From assembly GCF_022179465.1 (NCBI RefSeq), contig NZ_BPQV01000001.1:186001-250000 (forward strand): 64,000 nt of DNA, read 5' to 3'. Both the position numbers and the translations under genes were made by a program. The notes under the pieces were generated by a model that saw only the letters and a program-made list of their open reading frames with translations, did no database searches and was not told the origin of the DNA. Origin of the DNA: Methylobacterium organophilum (GTDB taxonomy: Bacteria > Pseudomonadota > Alphaproteobacteria > Rhizobiales > Beijerinckiaceae). Position 1 is the stretch's first letter, and each line of letters starts with the position of its first letter. Positions 1 to 9,433 of this stretch are shown here, in pieces.

Positions 1-462
1 CTCGTGCTCACCGCCGCCTCCCATGCCGACCGCGAAGCCCGCGAGCCGGCGACCGCCGCCTCCGACCAGCGCGCGGCGGTCTACGTGCTCAAGATGGGCC
101 AGCCCGTGCGGATCAAGGATCTCGCCGAGCGGATGATCCGGCTCGCCGGCTTCGAACCGGGGGAGGACATCGAGATCCAGGTCACCGGCGCCCGGCCGGG
201 CGAGCGCCTCAACGAGATCCTGTTCGCCCGCGAGGAGCCCCGGGTCACCCTCGACGGCATCGAGGGGGTGATGGCGGCCAAGCCCGTCTTCGCCGACCGC
301 AGCGTGCTCGAGGCCTGGATCGCCCGCCTGCGGGCGGCCGTGGAGCGGGGCGACCGGGCCGCGGCGGAGGCGGTGTTCGAGGAGGCCGTCCCGGATTTCC
401 GGCTGCGGGCGGGGGCGATCCCGGCCGCGCCCGTTCCCGCGCCGCAAGCCGTCTCCGCCTGA
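1..462 (+). CDS. Polysaccharide biosynthesis protein, CapD/FlaA1-like, C-terminal part
   Basis: Partial gene: the frame is open at the left edge and ends with TGA at 460-462. The visible ~153 residues match the C-terminal tail of membrane-associated UDP-sugar 4,6-dehydratases (CapD/FlaA1 type): MGQPVRIKDLAERMI is followed by GARPGERLNEILF, the usual end of the extended short-chain dehydrogenase fold. The Rossmann domain and membrane part lie outside the window. Proteins of this family make modified amino-sugars for O-antigen or capsule. The next two genes, convergent with it, are an epimerase and a WecA-like transferase, which supports a surface-polysaccharide locus. The family is clear; the exact sugar product cannot be told. 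Confidence 0.85.
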   Translation, partial: LVLTAASHADREAREPATAASDQRAAVYVLKMGQPVRIKDLAERMIRLAGFEPGEDIEIQVTGARPGERLNEILFAREEPRVTLDGIEGVMAAKPVFADRSVLEAWIARLRAAVERGDRAAAEAVFEEAVPDFRLRAGAIPAAPVPAPQAVSA

Positions 463-1389
463 TCAGGCGGAGAGGCGCGCGAGCTGCGCGAGCCCTTCGC
501 GGGACGGGAAGGCCGGCGACCAGCCCAAGGCGGCGAGCCCGTCGGGGCGGGCGACCAGGGAGCCGGCGAGCCGGTCGAAGACCTCGCGGCGCCCCGTGAC
601 GTGGCAGGCGAGACCGATCAGCGGGGCGGGCACGGGCAGAAGGCCCGGTGCGCGGTCGAGCCCCTCGCGCAGGGCGCCGAGCATCTCGGGCAGGGTCAGC
701 GGATCGGGATCGGCCACGATGAGCGGGCGGCGCAGGGGGCCGGCGACCCCGAGGGCGGTCGCCACCGCCGCCGAAAGGCTCTCCACCGAGACCAGCGAGC
801 GGCGCCCGGAAAAACCGCCCAGCGGCAGGGGATAGGGCAGGCGCGCGAGCCGCAGCAACGCCGCCATGTTGCCCTTCACCCCCTCGCCGTAGACGAGCAC
901 GGGCCGCAGGGCCACCCAATCGAGATCGAGGGAGGCGAGCGCCTGCTCGGCGGCGAGCTTGGAGCGGCCATAGGCGTCGGTCGGCGCGGGCGCGTCATTG
1001 TCGCCGAGGGGAGCAGGGGCGCTCGGACCGATCTGAGCGCGGATCGAGGAGAGGAAGACGAAGCGGCGCACCTTGGCCCGCTGCGCGGCCTCCGCCAAGT
1101 GCCGGGTCGCTTCCGTGTTGGAGGAGCGGAAATCGTCCTCCGGCGCACCGGACATGGCGTGGGCGAGCCCCGCCGAATGCACCACCGCGTCGACGCCAGC
1201 CAGCGCGGCGGCCATGTTCATCGGGCGGGCGAGGTCCCCGACCACGGCGCCGCTCGCCCCCTCCGGCAGCGTATCGATGGGCCGCCGCAGCAGCACGCGC
1301 ACCCGGTAGCCCCGGGCGCTGAGCGTGCGCAGGAGATGGCGACCGATGAAGCCGGTGGCCCCGGTGAGGGCGATGGTCGGTCCGGTCAC
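463..1389 (-). CDS. NAD-dependent epimerase/dehydratase (UDP-sugar type)
   Basis: Extended short-chain dehydrogenase of about 308 residues. The N-terminal TGATGFIGRHL is the NAD-binding glycine motif, and YGRSKLAAE supplies the catalytic Tyr-Lys (YxxxK). I chose the GTG at 1389 because the Rossmann strand begins directly after it and because it forms a GTGA overlap with the stop of the upstream transferase, implying translational coupling. A longer in-frame start at 1497 would only add Arg/Pro-rich sequence antisense-like in character. Probable role: making or modifying a nucleotide sugar for the lipid-linked saccharide started by the neighbour. Its stop abuts, tail to tail, the stop of the CapD-like gene. 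Confidence 0.85.
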   Translation of the reverse strand: MTGPTIALTGATGFIGRHLLRTLSARGYRVRVLLRRPIDTLPEGASGAVVGDLARPMNMAAALAGVDAVVHSAGLAHAMSGAPEDDFRSSNTEATRHLAEAAQRAKVRRFVFLSSIRAQIGPSAPAPLGDNDAPAPTDAYGRSKLAAEQALASLDLDWVALRPVLVYGEGVKGNMAALLRLARLPYPLPLGGFSGRRSLVSVESLSAAVATALGVAGPLRRPLIVADPDPLTLPEMLGALREGLDRAPGLLPVPAPLIGLACHVTGRREVFDRLAGSLVARPDGLAALGWSPAFPSREGLAQLARLSA

Positions 1390-2396
1390 GCGCGCAGGGT
1401 CCTCGATGGCTTCGGCCTGGAGAAACGCCGCAGCAGGGCGGCCACGAGCGCGAGGGCACCCGCGAGGCAGAGAAGCCTGACCGGCCAGGACGGCCAAAGC
1501 AAGCTCGCGGCGGCGAGCGCGTCGAGGGCGAGCCCCAGGGCGAAGACGGCGCCGACGACCTCGGGCACGGAGAAGCCGTTCACCGTGGCGACCTGGTAGA
1601 AATGCGAGCGATGGGCCTGCCAGACCTTCTCCCCGCGCTTCAGGCGCCAGAGCAGGGTGAGGGTCGCGTCGGCTACGGGATAGAGCGGCAGGATCAGCGC
1701 CGCCACGATCTGGCCCTCGAGCGCCAGCCGATAGAGCAGCCAGGCGACGAGGAGGCCGATGGGCAGCGAGCCGACATCGCCCATGAAGAGCCGCGCCACC
1801 GGCCGGTTGAAGGGCGCGAATCCGAGCAGCCCGCCGAGCAGGCCGGCCGCGAGGAGGGTGGGGACGGCTCCGAAGCCGCCTCCGAAGCCGAGGACGACCA
1901 GGAAGCCGCTAAGTGGCACCATCTCCGCCACCGTCATCCAGTCGAGCCCGTCCATGAAATTGACAAGGTTCACGAACCAAAGCCCAGCCAGGACGGCGAT
2001 GATACGCTCCAGCCAGAGCGGCCATTCGGGCAGCAGCCGCCCGCCCGCCGCCATCACCACCGCCGCGACCGCCAGCGCCTGCAGCAGGAAGCGCAGGGCG
2101 GGGCTCAGGGGGCGGATGTCGTCGACCGCGCCGATCACGGCAAGCACCAGCGCCCCGATAACGAGCGTGAGGAATCCGGCGTCGCCGGCCCCGGCGGACA
2201 GGGCAAAGCCCACGGCCACGAGGAGCGCCGCAGCGACGATGGCGATGCCGCCGCCCTGCGGCGTCGGCACCCTATGGCTCGAACGGGCATTCGGCCGGGC
2301 CAGCGCATAGCGGGCGAGCACGGGCTTCAGCAGCACGATCAGGCCGGCGCTGACGCCACAGGCGAGGGGCACGGCCAGGAGGGGAGCGAGCGTCAT
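1386..2396 (-). CDS. Glycosyltransferase family 4, WecA/WbpL/MraY-like sugar-phosphate transferase
   Basis: A 336-residue polytopic membrane protein with about ten hydrophobic helices. It carries family landmarks: SSHRVPTPQGGG near residue 40, VGAVDD-like GAVDDIRPL near 90, NLVNFMDGLDW near 145, and FMGDVGSLPIGLL near 205, which hold the Mg-binding and catalytic aspartates. Enzymes of this type transfer a GlcNAc-1-phosphate-like sugar phosphate from UDP to undecaprenyl phosphate at the inner membrane, starting O-antigen or exopolysaccharide repeat units. First gene of a two-gene minus-strand unit; its stop overlaps the GTG start of the epimerase. The donor sugar is not determinable from sequence alone. 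Confidence 0.88.
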   Translation of the reverse strand: MTLAPLLAVPLACGVSAGLIVLLKPVLARYALARPNARSSHRVPTPQGGGIAIVAAALLVAVGFALSAGAGDAGFLTLVIGALVLAVIGAVDDIRPLSPALRFLLQALAVAAVVMAAGGRLLPEWPLWLERIIAVLAGLWFVNLVNFMDGLDWMTVAEMVPLSGFLVVLGFGGGFGAVPTLLAAGLLGGLLGFAPFNRPVARLFMGDVGSLPIGLLVAWLLYRLALEGQIVAALILPLYPVADATLTLLWRLKRGEKVWQAHRSHFYQVATVNGFSVPEVVGAVFALGLALDALAAASLLWPSWPVRLLCLAGALALVAALLRRFSRPKPSRTLRA

Positions 2397-2510
2397 GCCC
2401 CCGCTTTAGCGCGCCTGCTCACGAAGGGCAGGCCCGATCCACTGCCGCGCCCGGCTTGTTTTGGCCGCAAATCGGAGCGACCCCAGAGACGGTGTCACGG
2501 CCAATGAGCG

Positions 2511-5501
2511 GTGGGCGCCGTCCGTTCCGGGGAAGCTTCGCCTTGCCGGCCGGTCGCCCCGCCGATACGACTTGCCGAACGCGCCTGCCTGTTCCGCCGG
2601 CCTCAAGAAATCGCCCCGTTGCGCACAGTCTCCTTCGTCCTCCTCCTGCTGACGGCCCTGGCCTGCGCCCTCGGGACGACCGGCCCCGCGCGTGCCGTGG
2701 AGGCGGTGCGCGTCACTCCGAACACGCCAGCGATCGACCTGACGCCGATGATCGAGCGCTACCGCTCGGACGGCGACCTGATCCAGATCTCGACCGCCCC
2801 GGCCAAGGACGGGATCGTGCGCCGCATCGTGGTGAAGGCCCGCGAGGCGGGGGCGCGACCGGACTGGATGGTGTTCGCGCTCACCAACGACACCGACGAG
2901 CAGATCCAGCGCCTGCTGGTGGCCCCGCATTTCCGGCTGGTCGGCTCCGGCGTGGTTTGGCCGGATCTCGGCGGTTCGCGCATCGCCGCCATCACCGCGA
3001 GCGAGGGCGAGCGCCCCGACCGCCAGGACGGGCTCGATGCCGACGAGTTCCTGATCACCCTCGACCCGGACACGACCATCACCTTTGTCGCCGAGCTGAA
3101 GGGCCCGAACATCCCGCAGGTCTATCTGTGGGACCAGGAGGCCTATCAGAAGAAGACCAGCGGCCTGACGCTCTACAAGGGCATCATCATCGGCATCTCG
3201 GGACTGCTCGCCCTGTTCCTGACGATCATCTTCGTGGTGCGCGGGGCGATCATCTTCCCGGCGGCAGCGGCGCTTGCCTGGTCGGTGCTCGCCTATGCCT
3301 GCATCGATTTCGGCTTCCTGCAGCGGGTCTTTCCGATCAACGAGGTGGCCGAGCGGATCTACCGGGCCTCGGCCGAGGCGGTGCTCGGCGCCACCTTGCT
3401 CGTCTTCCTATTCGCCTATCTCAACCTGTCGCGCTGGCACGTGCGCTACAGCCATGTCGCCTTCTTCTGGCTCGTCTTCCTCGCCGGCCTCGTCGGGCTC
3501 GCGGTGTTCGACCCGCCGGTGGCGGCAGGCGTGGCGCGCATCTCCATCGCCGCGGTGGCCGGGGTCGGCCTGCTGCTGATCCTCTATCTCGCCGTGCATA
3601 ACGGCTACGACCGCGCCATCCTGCTGGTGCCGACCTGGATCCTGCTGCTGGTCTGGGTGGCGGCGGCGGGCTTCGCGGTGACGGGCCAGATCGGATCGGA
3701 CCTCGTCCAGCCGGCCCTGATCGGCGGCCTCGTGCTCATCGTCATGCTGATCGGCTTCACGGTGATGCAGCACGCCTTCGCCGGGGGCGGCCTGAGTCAC
3801 GCCCTCGTCTCGGACACAGAGCGCCGCGCCCTGGCGCTGACGGGGGCCGGCGACATCGTGTTCGACTGGGACGTGCCCGGCGACCGCGTCTATGCCGGCC
3901 AGGAAATCGAGCGTCAGCTCGGCCTGAAGCGCGGCGCCCTGGAAGGGCCGGCCGCGACCTGGCTCGGCCTGCTGCATCCCTTCGACGTGGAGCGCTATTC
4001 CGCCGCCCTCGATACGGTGATCGAGGAGCGCCGCGGGCGCATCGTCCACGATTTCCGCCTGCGCTCGACCGGGGGCGCCTATCACTGGTACCGGCTGAAG
4101 GCCCGGCCGGTGATCGGCACCGACGGCGAGGTGATCCGGGTGGTCGGCACCATCGCCGACGTGACCGAGTTGAAGACCGCCGAGGAACGGCTGCTGCACG
4201 ACGCGGTGCATGACAGCCTGACCGGCCTGCCAAACCGCGAGTTGTTCTACGACCGCCTCGACGCCGCCATGGCGCTGGCCGGCCAGGACGCCCGGCTGAA
4301 GCCGACCGTGATCGTGCTCGACATCGACCGCTTCAAGACCGTCAACGACGCGGTCGGGCTGTCGGCGGGCGATTCCATCCTGCTCACCCTATCGCGCCGC
4401 CTCGGCCGGCTCCTGCGCCCACAGGACACGCTGGCCCGGGTCGCCGGCGACGAGTTCGCGGTGATCCTGCTCTCGGAGCGCGACCCCGACCGCATCCTCG
4501 CCTTCGCCGAGATGATCCGGCGCACCATCGCCACCCCGGTGACCTATGCCGAGCGCGAGGTTTTCCTCACCGTCTCGACGGGCATCGCCCTCTACGAGGC
4601 CGGCACCACCCTCAAGCGGGAGGAAGTGTTCAAGAACGCCCAGATGGCGATGATCCAGGCCAAGCGCGGCGGCGGCGACCGCATCGAGGTGTTCCGCGCC
4701 AACATGCGCACGGAGCGCTCCGACCGGCTGATGCTGGAGAGCGACCTGCGCCGCTCCCTGGAGCGAAACGAGATCAAGGTGCTGTTCCAGCCGATCGTGC
4801 GGCTGGAAGACCGGACGGTGGCGGGCTTCGAGGCCCTGCTGCGCTGGGACCATCCGCGCCTGGGGCGCATCTCGCCCTCGACCTTCATTCCCCTGGCCGA
4901 GGAGACGGGCTTCATCGTCCAGCTCGGCAATTTCGTGATCGAGCGCGCGGCGCTGGAGCTCGCCGCCTGGCAGCGCTCCCTCGACGTCGAGCCGCCGATC
5001 TTCGCCTCCGTCAACGTCTCCTCGCGCCAGCTCCTGCGCCACGACCTCCTGCACGATGTGAAGACCGTGCTGGCGCGCACCGGCGTGCTGCCGGGCTCGC
5101 TCAAGCTGGAGCTCACCGAGAGTCTGGTGATGGAGAACCCGGAATACGCCGCGCAGATGCTTGCCCGGATCCACGACCTCGGCGCCGGCCTCTCCCTGGA
5201 CGATTTCGGCACCGGCTACTCGTCCCTGTCCTATCTGCAGCGCTTCCCCTTCGACACGATCAAGATCGACCAGTCCTTCGTGCGCCAGATGGGCAGCGGG
5301 CAGGACGTGATTCTGCGCTCGATCGTGAAGATGGCGCAGGAGCTCGGCCTCGCGATCGTAGCGGAGGGCGCCGAGTCGGAGGCCGACGCCCAGGCCCTCC
5401 AGGATCTCGGCTGCGACTACGCCCAGGGCTTCGCCTTCGGCGAGCCGATGACGACGCTCCAGGCTCGCCAGCTCGTCGGCGCGGCACCCGAGGCGGCCTG
5501 A
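2511..5501 (+). CDS. Membrane sensor with PAS, GGDEF and EAL domains (cyclic-di-GMP turnover)
   Basis: Up to 996 residues: a signal-like hydrophobic segment (about 38-62), an extracytoplasmic all-beta-looking region (65-215), seven or so membrane helices (220-425), PAS (440-560), GGDEF (565-730) and EAL (740-990). The GGDEF signature reads AGDEF (about residue 645), a variant that can still be active. The EAL half looks catalytic: EALLRW near 774 and DDFGTGYSS near 897 are intact. The layout resembles 7TMR-DISM-like receptors linked to c-di-GMP enzymes. The start is uncertain: a TTG at 2619, just before the hydrophobic segment, is a plausible alternative to 2511. Inference: a membrane-signal-controlled phosphodiesterase, possibly bifunctional. 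Confidence 0.85.
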   Translation: MGAVRSGEASPCRPVAPPIRLAERACLFRRPQEIAPLRTVSFVLLLLTALACALGTTGPARAVEAVRVTPNTPAIDLTPMIERYRSDGDLIQISTAPAKDGIVRRIVVKAREAGARPDWMVFALTNDTDEQIQRLLVAPHFRLVGSGVVWPDLGGSRIAAITASEGERPDRQDGLDADEFLITLDPDTTITFVAELKGPNIPQVYLWDQEAYQKKTSGLTLYKGIIIGISGLLALFLTIIFVVRGAIIFPAAAALAWSVLAYACIDFGFLQRVFPINEVAERIYRASAEAVLGATLLVFLFAYLNLSRWHVRYSHVAFFWLVFLAGLVGLAVFDPPVAAGVARISIAAVAGVGLLLILYLAVHNGYDRAILLVPTWILLLVWVAAAGFAVTGQIGSDLVQPALIGGLVLIVMLIGFTVMQHAFAGGGLSHALVSDTERRALALTGAGDIVFDWDVPGDRVYAGQEIERQLGLKRGALEGPAATWLGLLHPFDVERYSAALDTVIEERRGRIVHDFRLRSTGGAYHWYRLKARPVIGTDGEVIRVVGTIADVTELKTAEERLLHDAVHDSLTGLPNRELFYDRLDAAMALAGQDARLKPTVIVLDIDRFKTVNDAVGLSAGDSILLTLSRRLGRLLRPQDTLARVAGDEFAVILLSERDPDRILAFAEMIRRTIATPVTYAEREVFLTVSTGIALYEAGTTLKREEVFKNAQMAMIQAKRGGGDRIEVFRANMRTERSDRLMLESDLRRSLERNEIKVLFQPIVRLEDRTVAGFEALLRWDHPRLGRISPSTFIPLAEETGFIVQLGNFVIERAALELAAWQRSLDVEPPIFASVNVSSRQLLRHDLLHDVKTVLARTGVLPGSLKLELTESLVMENPEYAAQMLARIHDLGAGLSLDDFGTGYSSLSYLQRFPFDTIKIDQSFVRQMGSGQDVILRSIVKMAQELGLAIVAEGAESEADAQALQDLGCDYAQGFAFGEPMTTLQARQLVGAAPEAA

Positions 5502-5664
5502 CCGGCGTCCCGGCGCGAAGCTGTCAAAAGCGTCCGGATCCTGAAGCGGGACGGCGCCGGAAAGCCAGATCTTAAACGTCCCTTAACCATGTCTGCCCAA
5601 AGCTGAGCGCGACACCGAAGATCGCTGTGGATGCGGTCGGGGCGGCGGTGAGGAGCGGGAAGCG

Positions 5665-6033
5665 ATGGCCGAGGCGGCGAGGCGGGCGACGGGGGGGCAC
5701 GGCAACGATGTCGTACGGCGTCTGATCGCCCGTCCGATCCGGCTGAAGCAGATGGACATCGAGGCGCCGCGTTCCACCGTCCCGGCAGTGCCCGCCCCAA
5801 TCGAGATCGAACAGGACGTCCCGCAGCCCACTCCGGCCCGCCCGGACGCGACGCAGCTTCAGGCCAATCTCCAGGTGCTCAAGGCGGTTCTCGCGGCCGA
5901 GCGCGAGGAGATCGCCAAGCTCAGGATCTGCGCCGGCCTCGATGGCGAGCAGCCAGAACTCGGCGAGGAGGCCCGTGCCGTGCGCGAGCGCTGGGCCGCC
6001 ATGGTCGACCGCCTGCTGCACGCCTCCGCCTGA
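5665..6033 (+). CDS. Hypothetical small protein with C-terminal helical segment
   Basis: 122 residues, unrecognised. The N-terminal half is basic and then Pro/Val-rich; from about residue 65 the composition (LQANLQVLKAVLAAEREEIAKL) suggests an amphipathic helix or short coiled coil. It lacks a signal peptide or membrane helix. Purine-rich sequence GAGGAGCGGGAAG lies just before the ATG. Its TGA overlaps an ATG of the next frame (TGATG at 6031-6035), so it may be translationally coupled to the ferredoxin-reductase-like gene downstream. No function can be assigned. Confidence 0.55.
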   Translation: MAEAARRATGGHGNDVVRRLIARPIRLKQMDIEAPRSTVPAVPAPIEIEQDVPQPTPARPDATQLQANLQVLKAVLAAEREEIAKLRICAGLDGEQPELGEEARAVRERWAAMVDRLLHASA

Positions 6034-6086
6034 TGGCGCCCGAAGCGCCGCTTCCGTCGCTGCCACGGAAGAAGATGGAGACGACC

Positions 6087-7043
6087 ATGAGCACGCGCTG
6101 CTCCCTCGTCGTCAATGGCAAGACCGTGCGTTGCGCCACCGGCGACACGCCCCTCGAAACCGCGCTCGCCGACGGCATGATCGCGGCCACCCAGGGCGTC
6201 CACGGCGTGACCGCCCTTGGCCAAGCCGCCCTGCGGCGCGGCCGGCCGCGTCTGCGCCGATCCGAAGCGGTGAAGCTTCCCGAGATCCCCGAGCGCGACG
6301 GCGAGGGGCTGGCGGAGGTCGAGCCGCGCGCCGGCAAGCCGGCCCTCGCCAAACGTGCCGGCACCCTCACAGAAGTGACGCGGCTCTCGCCCCGTCTGGT
6401 CCAGGCGGTGGTGACGCTCACCAAGCCTCTCGCCGTCGAGCCCGGGCATCAGGTCGTCCTGAGCCCGGAGGGCTTCGCGCCGCTGACCTTGACGCCGAGC
6501 CTGCGCGTGGACGGAGCGGCCGAACTGAACGAACTCGTCTTCCACCTGCGCTGCGGGCAGGAGGGCGCCGAGGAGGGCTTCGCCGCCGCCCTCGCGAACG
6601 GCCTCGCCCTCGGCCACGAGGTGAAGGCGAAGGGGCCGGTCGGCCGCGGCCAGTACCGCCCCGGGGGCGGTCGCCTCGTGCTGGTGGCCTCCGAGACGGG
6701 ATTTGCCGGGATCTGGGCGATCGCCCGGGCCGCCCGCTACATCGAGCCCGCCCGCGAGATCCATCTCGTCGTCGGCGCGCGCGATCCCCTCGATCTCTAC
6801 ATGCGCCCTGCCCTCGACTGGCTGAAGGCGACGGGCGTGTCACGCATCACTCTCGTCTCCGAACGCCACCGGCAGCGCCCGCCGGAGGTGCGGCCGGGCC
6901 CGCTCACGGCCCATGTGCCTTCCCTGCGGACGACGGACGCGGTCCATGTCTCGGGCTGCGCCGCGACGGTGGGTGCAGTGGAGGTGCTGGCGGCGGCGAC
7001 CGGCGCACGCTGCTACCCGATCCCCCTCGATCCGAACGCCTGA
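6087..7043 (+). CDS. Degenerate ferredoxin / ferredoxin-reductase-like protein
   Basis: About 318 residues. The N-terminus (SLVVNGKTVRCATGDTPLE) reads like a plant-type [2Fe-2S] ferredoxin fold, but the CxxxxCxxC cluster ligands are absent. The middle (roughly 105-190) resembles an FAD-binding barrel of the ferredoxin-NADP reductase superfamily without a recognisable RxYS motif. The C-terminal third (ETGFAGIWAIARAA, VVGARDPLDLYMRPALDWL) resembles the nucleotide-binding half. Starts at 6033 (overlapping the previous stop) and 6075 are also possible; 6087 is preferred for GGAG seven bases upstream and for the start of the ferredoxin-like strand. It is most likely a redox-superfamily protein that has lost its iron-sulfur centre; its true role is unknown. 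Confidence 0.65.
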   Translation: MSTRCSLVVNGKTVRCATGDTPLETALADGMIAATQGVHGVTALGQAALRRGRPRLRRSEAVKLPEIPERDGEGLAEVEPRAGKPALAKRAGTLTEVTRLSPRLVQAVVTLTKPLAVEPGHQVVLSPEGFAPLTLTPSLRVDGAAELNELVFHLRCGQEGAEEGFAAALANGLALGHEVKAKGPVGRGQYRPGGGRLVLVASETGFAGIWAIARAARYIEPAREIHLVVGARDPLDLYMRPALDWLKATGVSRITLVSERHRQRPPEVRPGPLTAHVPSLRTTDAVHVSGCAATVGAVEVLAAATGARCYPIPLDPNA

Positions 7044-7054
7044 TTTCGGCGGGA

Positions 7055-8038
7055 TCAGCCCCGCCAGCCGTAATCCCGCGCGTGCGTCGCCTGCCGGTGG
7101 AAGGTGAGGCGCCTATCGTATTCGAGGGGGTCCTTCGGCCTCACCAGGGCGCCTGGCGGCACGTTCAGCCAATCGACGAGGCGGGTGAGCATGAAGCGCA
7201 TGGCCGCGCCCCGAGCGAGGATCGGCAGCGCCGCGACCTCCTCGGGCTCAAGGCGCCGCGTCTCCTGATAGCCGGCGATCATCGCCTCGGCCTTGTCGTG
7301 CTGGAAGGTACCGTCCGCCTCAAAGCACCAGGCGTTGAGCGAGATCGCGAGATCGTAGGCGAAGGCGTCGGTGCAGGCGAAGTAGAAATCGATCAGCCCC
7401 GACAGCCTGTCCCCGATGAAGAACACGTTGTCGACGAAGAGATCGGCATGGATGACGCCTCCGGGCAGCCCCTCCGGCCAGGAGGCCTCCAGGACGGCGA
7501 GATCCGCGCGGGTGCGCGTCGCGAGCCCCGGGGCGACGTCGTCGGCCTGCGCCGCGCTCTGCGCGAAGAGGGGACGCCAGGAGGCGACCGAGAGGTTGTT
7601 CGGCCGCACCATGCCGAAATCGCTGCCGGCCTCGTGCAGGCCGGCCAGGGCCCGCCCCAGGGCATGGCAATGGCCGGCATTCGGCCTGCTGACGGAGACG
7701 CCCTCCAGGAAGCTGACGATCACCGCCGGGCGCCCGCAAAGCCGCCCCAGGGCCACGCCGGCCCGGTTGCGCACGGGCTGCGGGCAGGCGAGCCCGCGCC
7801 GGGCGAGATGCTCCATCAGGTTGAGGAAGAAGGGCAGGTCCTCCTCGCGCACCCGCTTCTCGTAGAGGGTGAGGATGTAGTTGCCCGTGGTCGTGTGCAG
7901 GAAGAAGTTGGTGTTCTCCACCCCCTCCGCGATGCCCTTGTAGGAGAGCATCGCGCCGAGATCGTACTCGGCCAGGAAGGCGGCGAGCGCCGCATCGGGG
8001 ACCTCGGTGTAGACGGCCACGGGACTTGCTTTGCTCAC
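7055..8038 (-). CDS. thrB: Homoserine kinase (ThrB, choline/aminoglycoside-kinase fold)
   Basis: Catalyses ATP-dependent phosphorylation of L-homoserine in threonine biosynthesis (cytosol). The 327-residue protein belongs to the type found in alphaproteobacteria, related to aminoglycoside phosphotransferases rather than GHMP kinases. It shows GIAEGVENTNFFL near residue 35, the catalytic loop VIHADLFVDNVFF near 200 and the metal-binding LIDFYFACTDAFAYDLA near 220. Family members usually begin MAVYT, so the in-frame GTG at 8020 is a good alternative start to the GTG at 8038. It sits between the ferredoxin-reductase-like gene (convergent) and ispH (upstream, same strand, 83 bp away). Confidence 0.93.
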   Translation of the reverse strand: MSKASPVAVYTEVPDAALAAFLAEYDLGAMLSYKGIAEGVENTNFFLHTTTGNYILTLYEKRVREEDLPFFLNLMEHLARRGLACPQPVRNRAGVALGRLCGRPAVIVSFLEGVSVSRPNAGHCHALGRALAGLHEAGSDFGMVRPNNLSVASWRPLFAQSAAQADDVAPGLATRTRADLAVLEASWPEGLPGGVIHADLFVDNVFFIGDRLSGLIDFYFACTDAFAYDLAISLNAWCFEADGTFQHDKAEAMIAGYQETRRLEPEEVAALPILARGAAMRFMLTRLVDWLNVPPGALVRPKDPLEYDRRLTFHRQATHARDYGWRG

Positions 8039-8121
8039 GGGGTCGAAAAAAGGGGCGCCGGCTTCAGCCGTGCGCCCCCGCCGTCATGATCCGTCCCGAG
8101 GGACGGAACCTGTTTGGAAGC

Positions 8122-9144
8122 CTATTCGGCCGCCTCGCTGCGCAGCTCGCGCGGCAGCGGGAAGGACATATCCTCGATCGTCACCGAGACCTGATCCACG
8201 GTCACGTCGAATCGGGCGGCGAAGGCGTCGATGATCTCCTCGACGAGCACCTCCGGCGCGGAGGCGCCGGCGGTGAGGCCGAGGCGGCGCACGCCCTGGA
8301 AGGCGTCCCAGTCGATCTCCTCCGCCCGGAGCACGAGGCGGGTGATCGGGCAGCCGGCGCGCTCGGCGACCTCGCGCAGGCGCTGCGAGTTCGAGGAATT
8401 CGAGGAGCCGACCACGATCAGGGCGTCGACCCGCGGTGCGACCTCCTTCACCGCCTCCTGGCGGTTGGTGGTGGCGTAGCAGATGTCGTCCTTGTGCGGG
8501 CCGTGGATGCCAGCGAACTTGGCCTTGAGCGCCTCGACGATGTGCTTGGTATCGTCGATCGAAAGGGTGGTCTGCGTCACCCAGGCAAGTTCCTGGTTGG
8601 CCGGAGGCTCCAGGGCGGCGATCTGCTCGATATCCTCGACGAGGGTGATCGAGCCCTTGGGCAGCTGGCCCATGGTGCCCACCACCTCGGGATGGCCGGA
8701 ATGGCCGACGAGCAGCACGTGGCGGCCGCGCTTGTGGTGGATCTCGGCCTCGCGGTGGACCTTGGTCACCAGCGGGCAAGTGGCATCGATCGTGGTCAGC
8801 CCGCGCATGTCCGCATTCTGCGGCACGGTCTTGGCAACGCCGTGGGCGGAGAAGATGACGGGCGCGCCGCTGTCTGGCACCTCGTCGAGCTCGCGGACGA
8901 ACACGGCGCCCTTCCGCTTCAGCGTCTCGACCACGTACTTGTTGTGCACGATCTCGTGACGGACATAGACCGGCGCACCGTAGATCGCGAGCGCCCGCTC
9001 CACGACGTCGATCGCCCGTACCACGCCGGCGCAGAAGCCGCGCGGGGCGCAGAGCAGGATTTCGAGGGGTGGCTTCTCGCCGGTGATGGCCGGCTGGGGC
9101 ACCCGATCAGGATCGGCAGTCAGGTTGATGGTGTCGGCGCTCAT
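8122..9144 (-). CDS. ispH: 4-hydroxy-3-methylbut-2-enyl diphosphate reductase
   Basis: Last enzyme of the MEP isoprenoid pathway, reducing HMBPP to IPP and DMAPP with a [4Fe-4S] cluster. The three cluster cysteines are visible in [10 protein letters not shown] (near residue 30), DATCPLV (near 120) and CYATTNRQ (near 220). [10 protein letters not shown] binds substrate phosphate, and EEIDW and TAGASAPE are further family blocks. The ATG at 9144 is chosen: family members start just before the [12 protein letters not shown] strand, and the possible upstream extension is not conserved-looking. About 340 residues, normal for the family. Divergent from the Kef-type antiporter. Confidence 0.95.
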   Translation of the reverse strand: MSADTINLTADPDRVPQPAITGEKPPLEILLCAPRGFCAGVVRAIDVVERALAIYGAPVYVRHEIVHNKYVVETLKRKGAVFVRELDEVPDSGAPVIFSAHGVAKTVPQNADMRGLTTIDATCPLVTKVHREAEIHHKRGRHVLLVGHSGHPEVVGTMGQLPKGSITLVEDIEQIAALEPPANQELAWVTQTTLSIDDTKHIVEALKAKFAGIHGPHKDDICYATTNRQEAVKEVAPRVDALIVVGSSNSSNSQRLREVAERAGCPITRLVLRAEEIDWDAFQGVRRLGLTAGASAPEVLVEEIIDAFAARFDVTVDQVSVTIEDMSFPLPRELRSEAAE

Positions 9145-9433
9145 GATCCGCGGGATGTGCGAGGGGCGGGTCGGGCTGTCAACAGCGCCGGGACATAAGG
9201 CCCCGGTCCGTGCCGTCTGTAACACATCCCGCACGCGACGTGACCCCCATGCACGTCGATCGCTGCCCCGCGATCAACCTGGGGTCTCTCGGACCGACCT
9301 TCGGCTGGACCTCCCGTCGCGTTTCAGGCGCCGGCGGCCCCTCCGACGTGTGAAGAATGGCACCCGTCGCGGCCTCGCGCCGCCGGGCGCGCCGGGCTAT
9401 GGCGGGAAACCGTCTCACGCCGATCGGAGTGCC

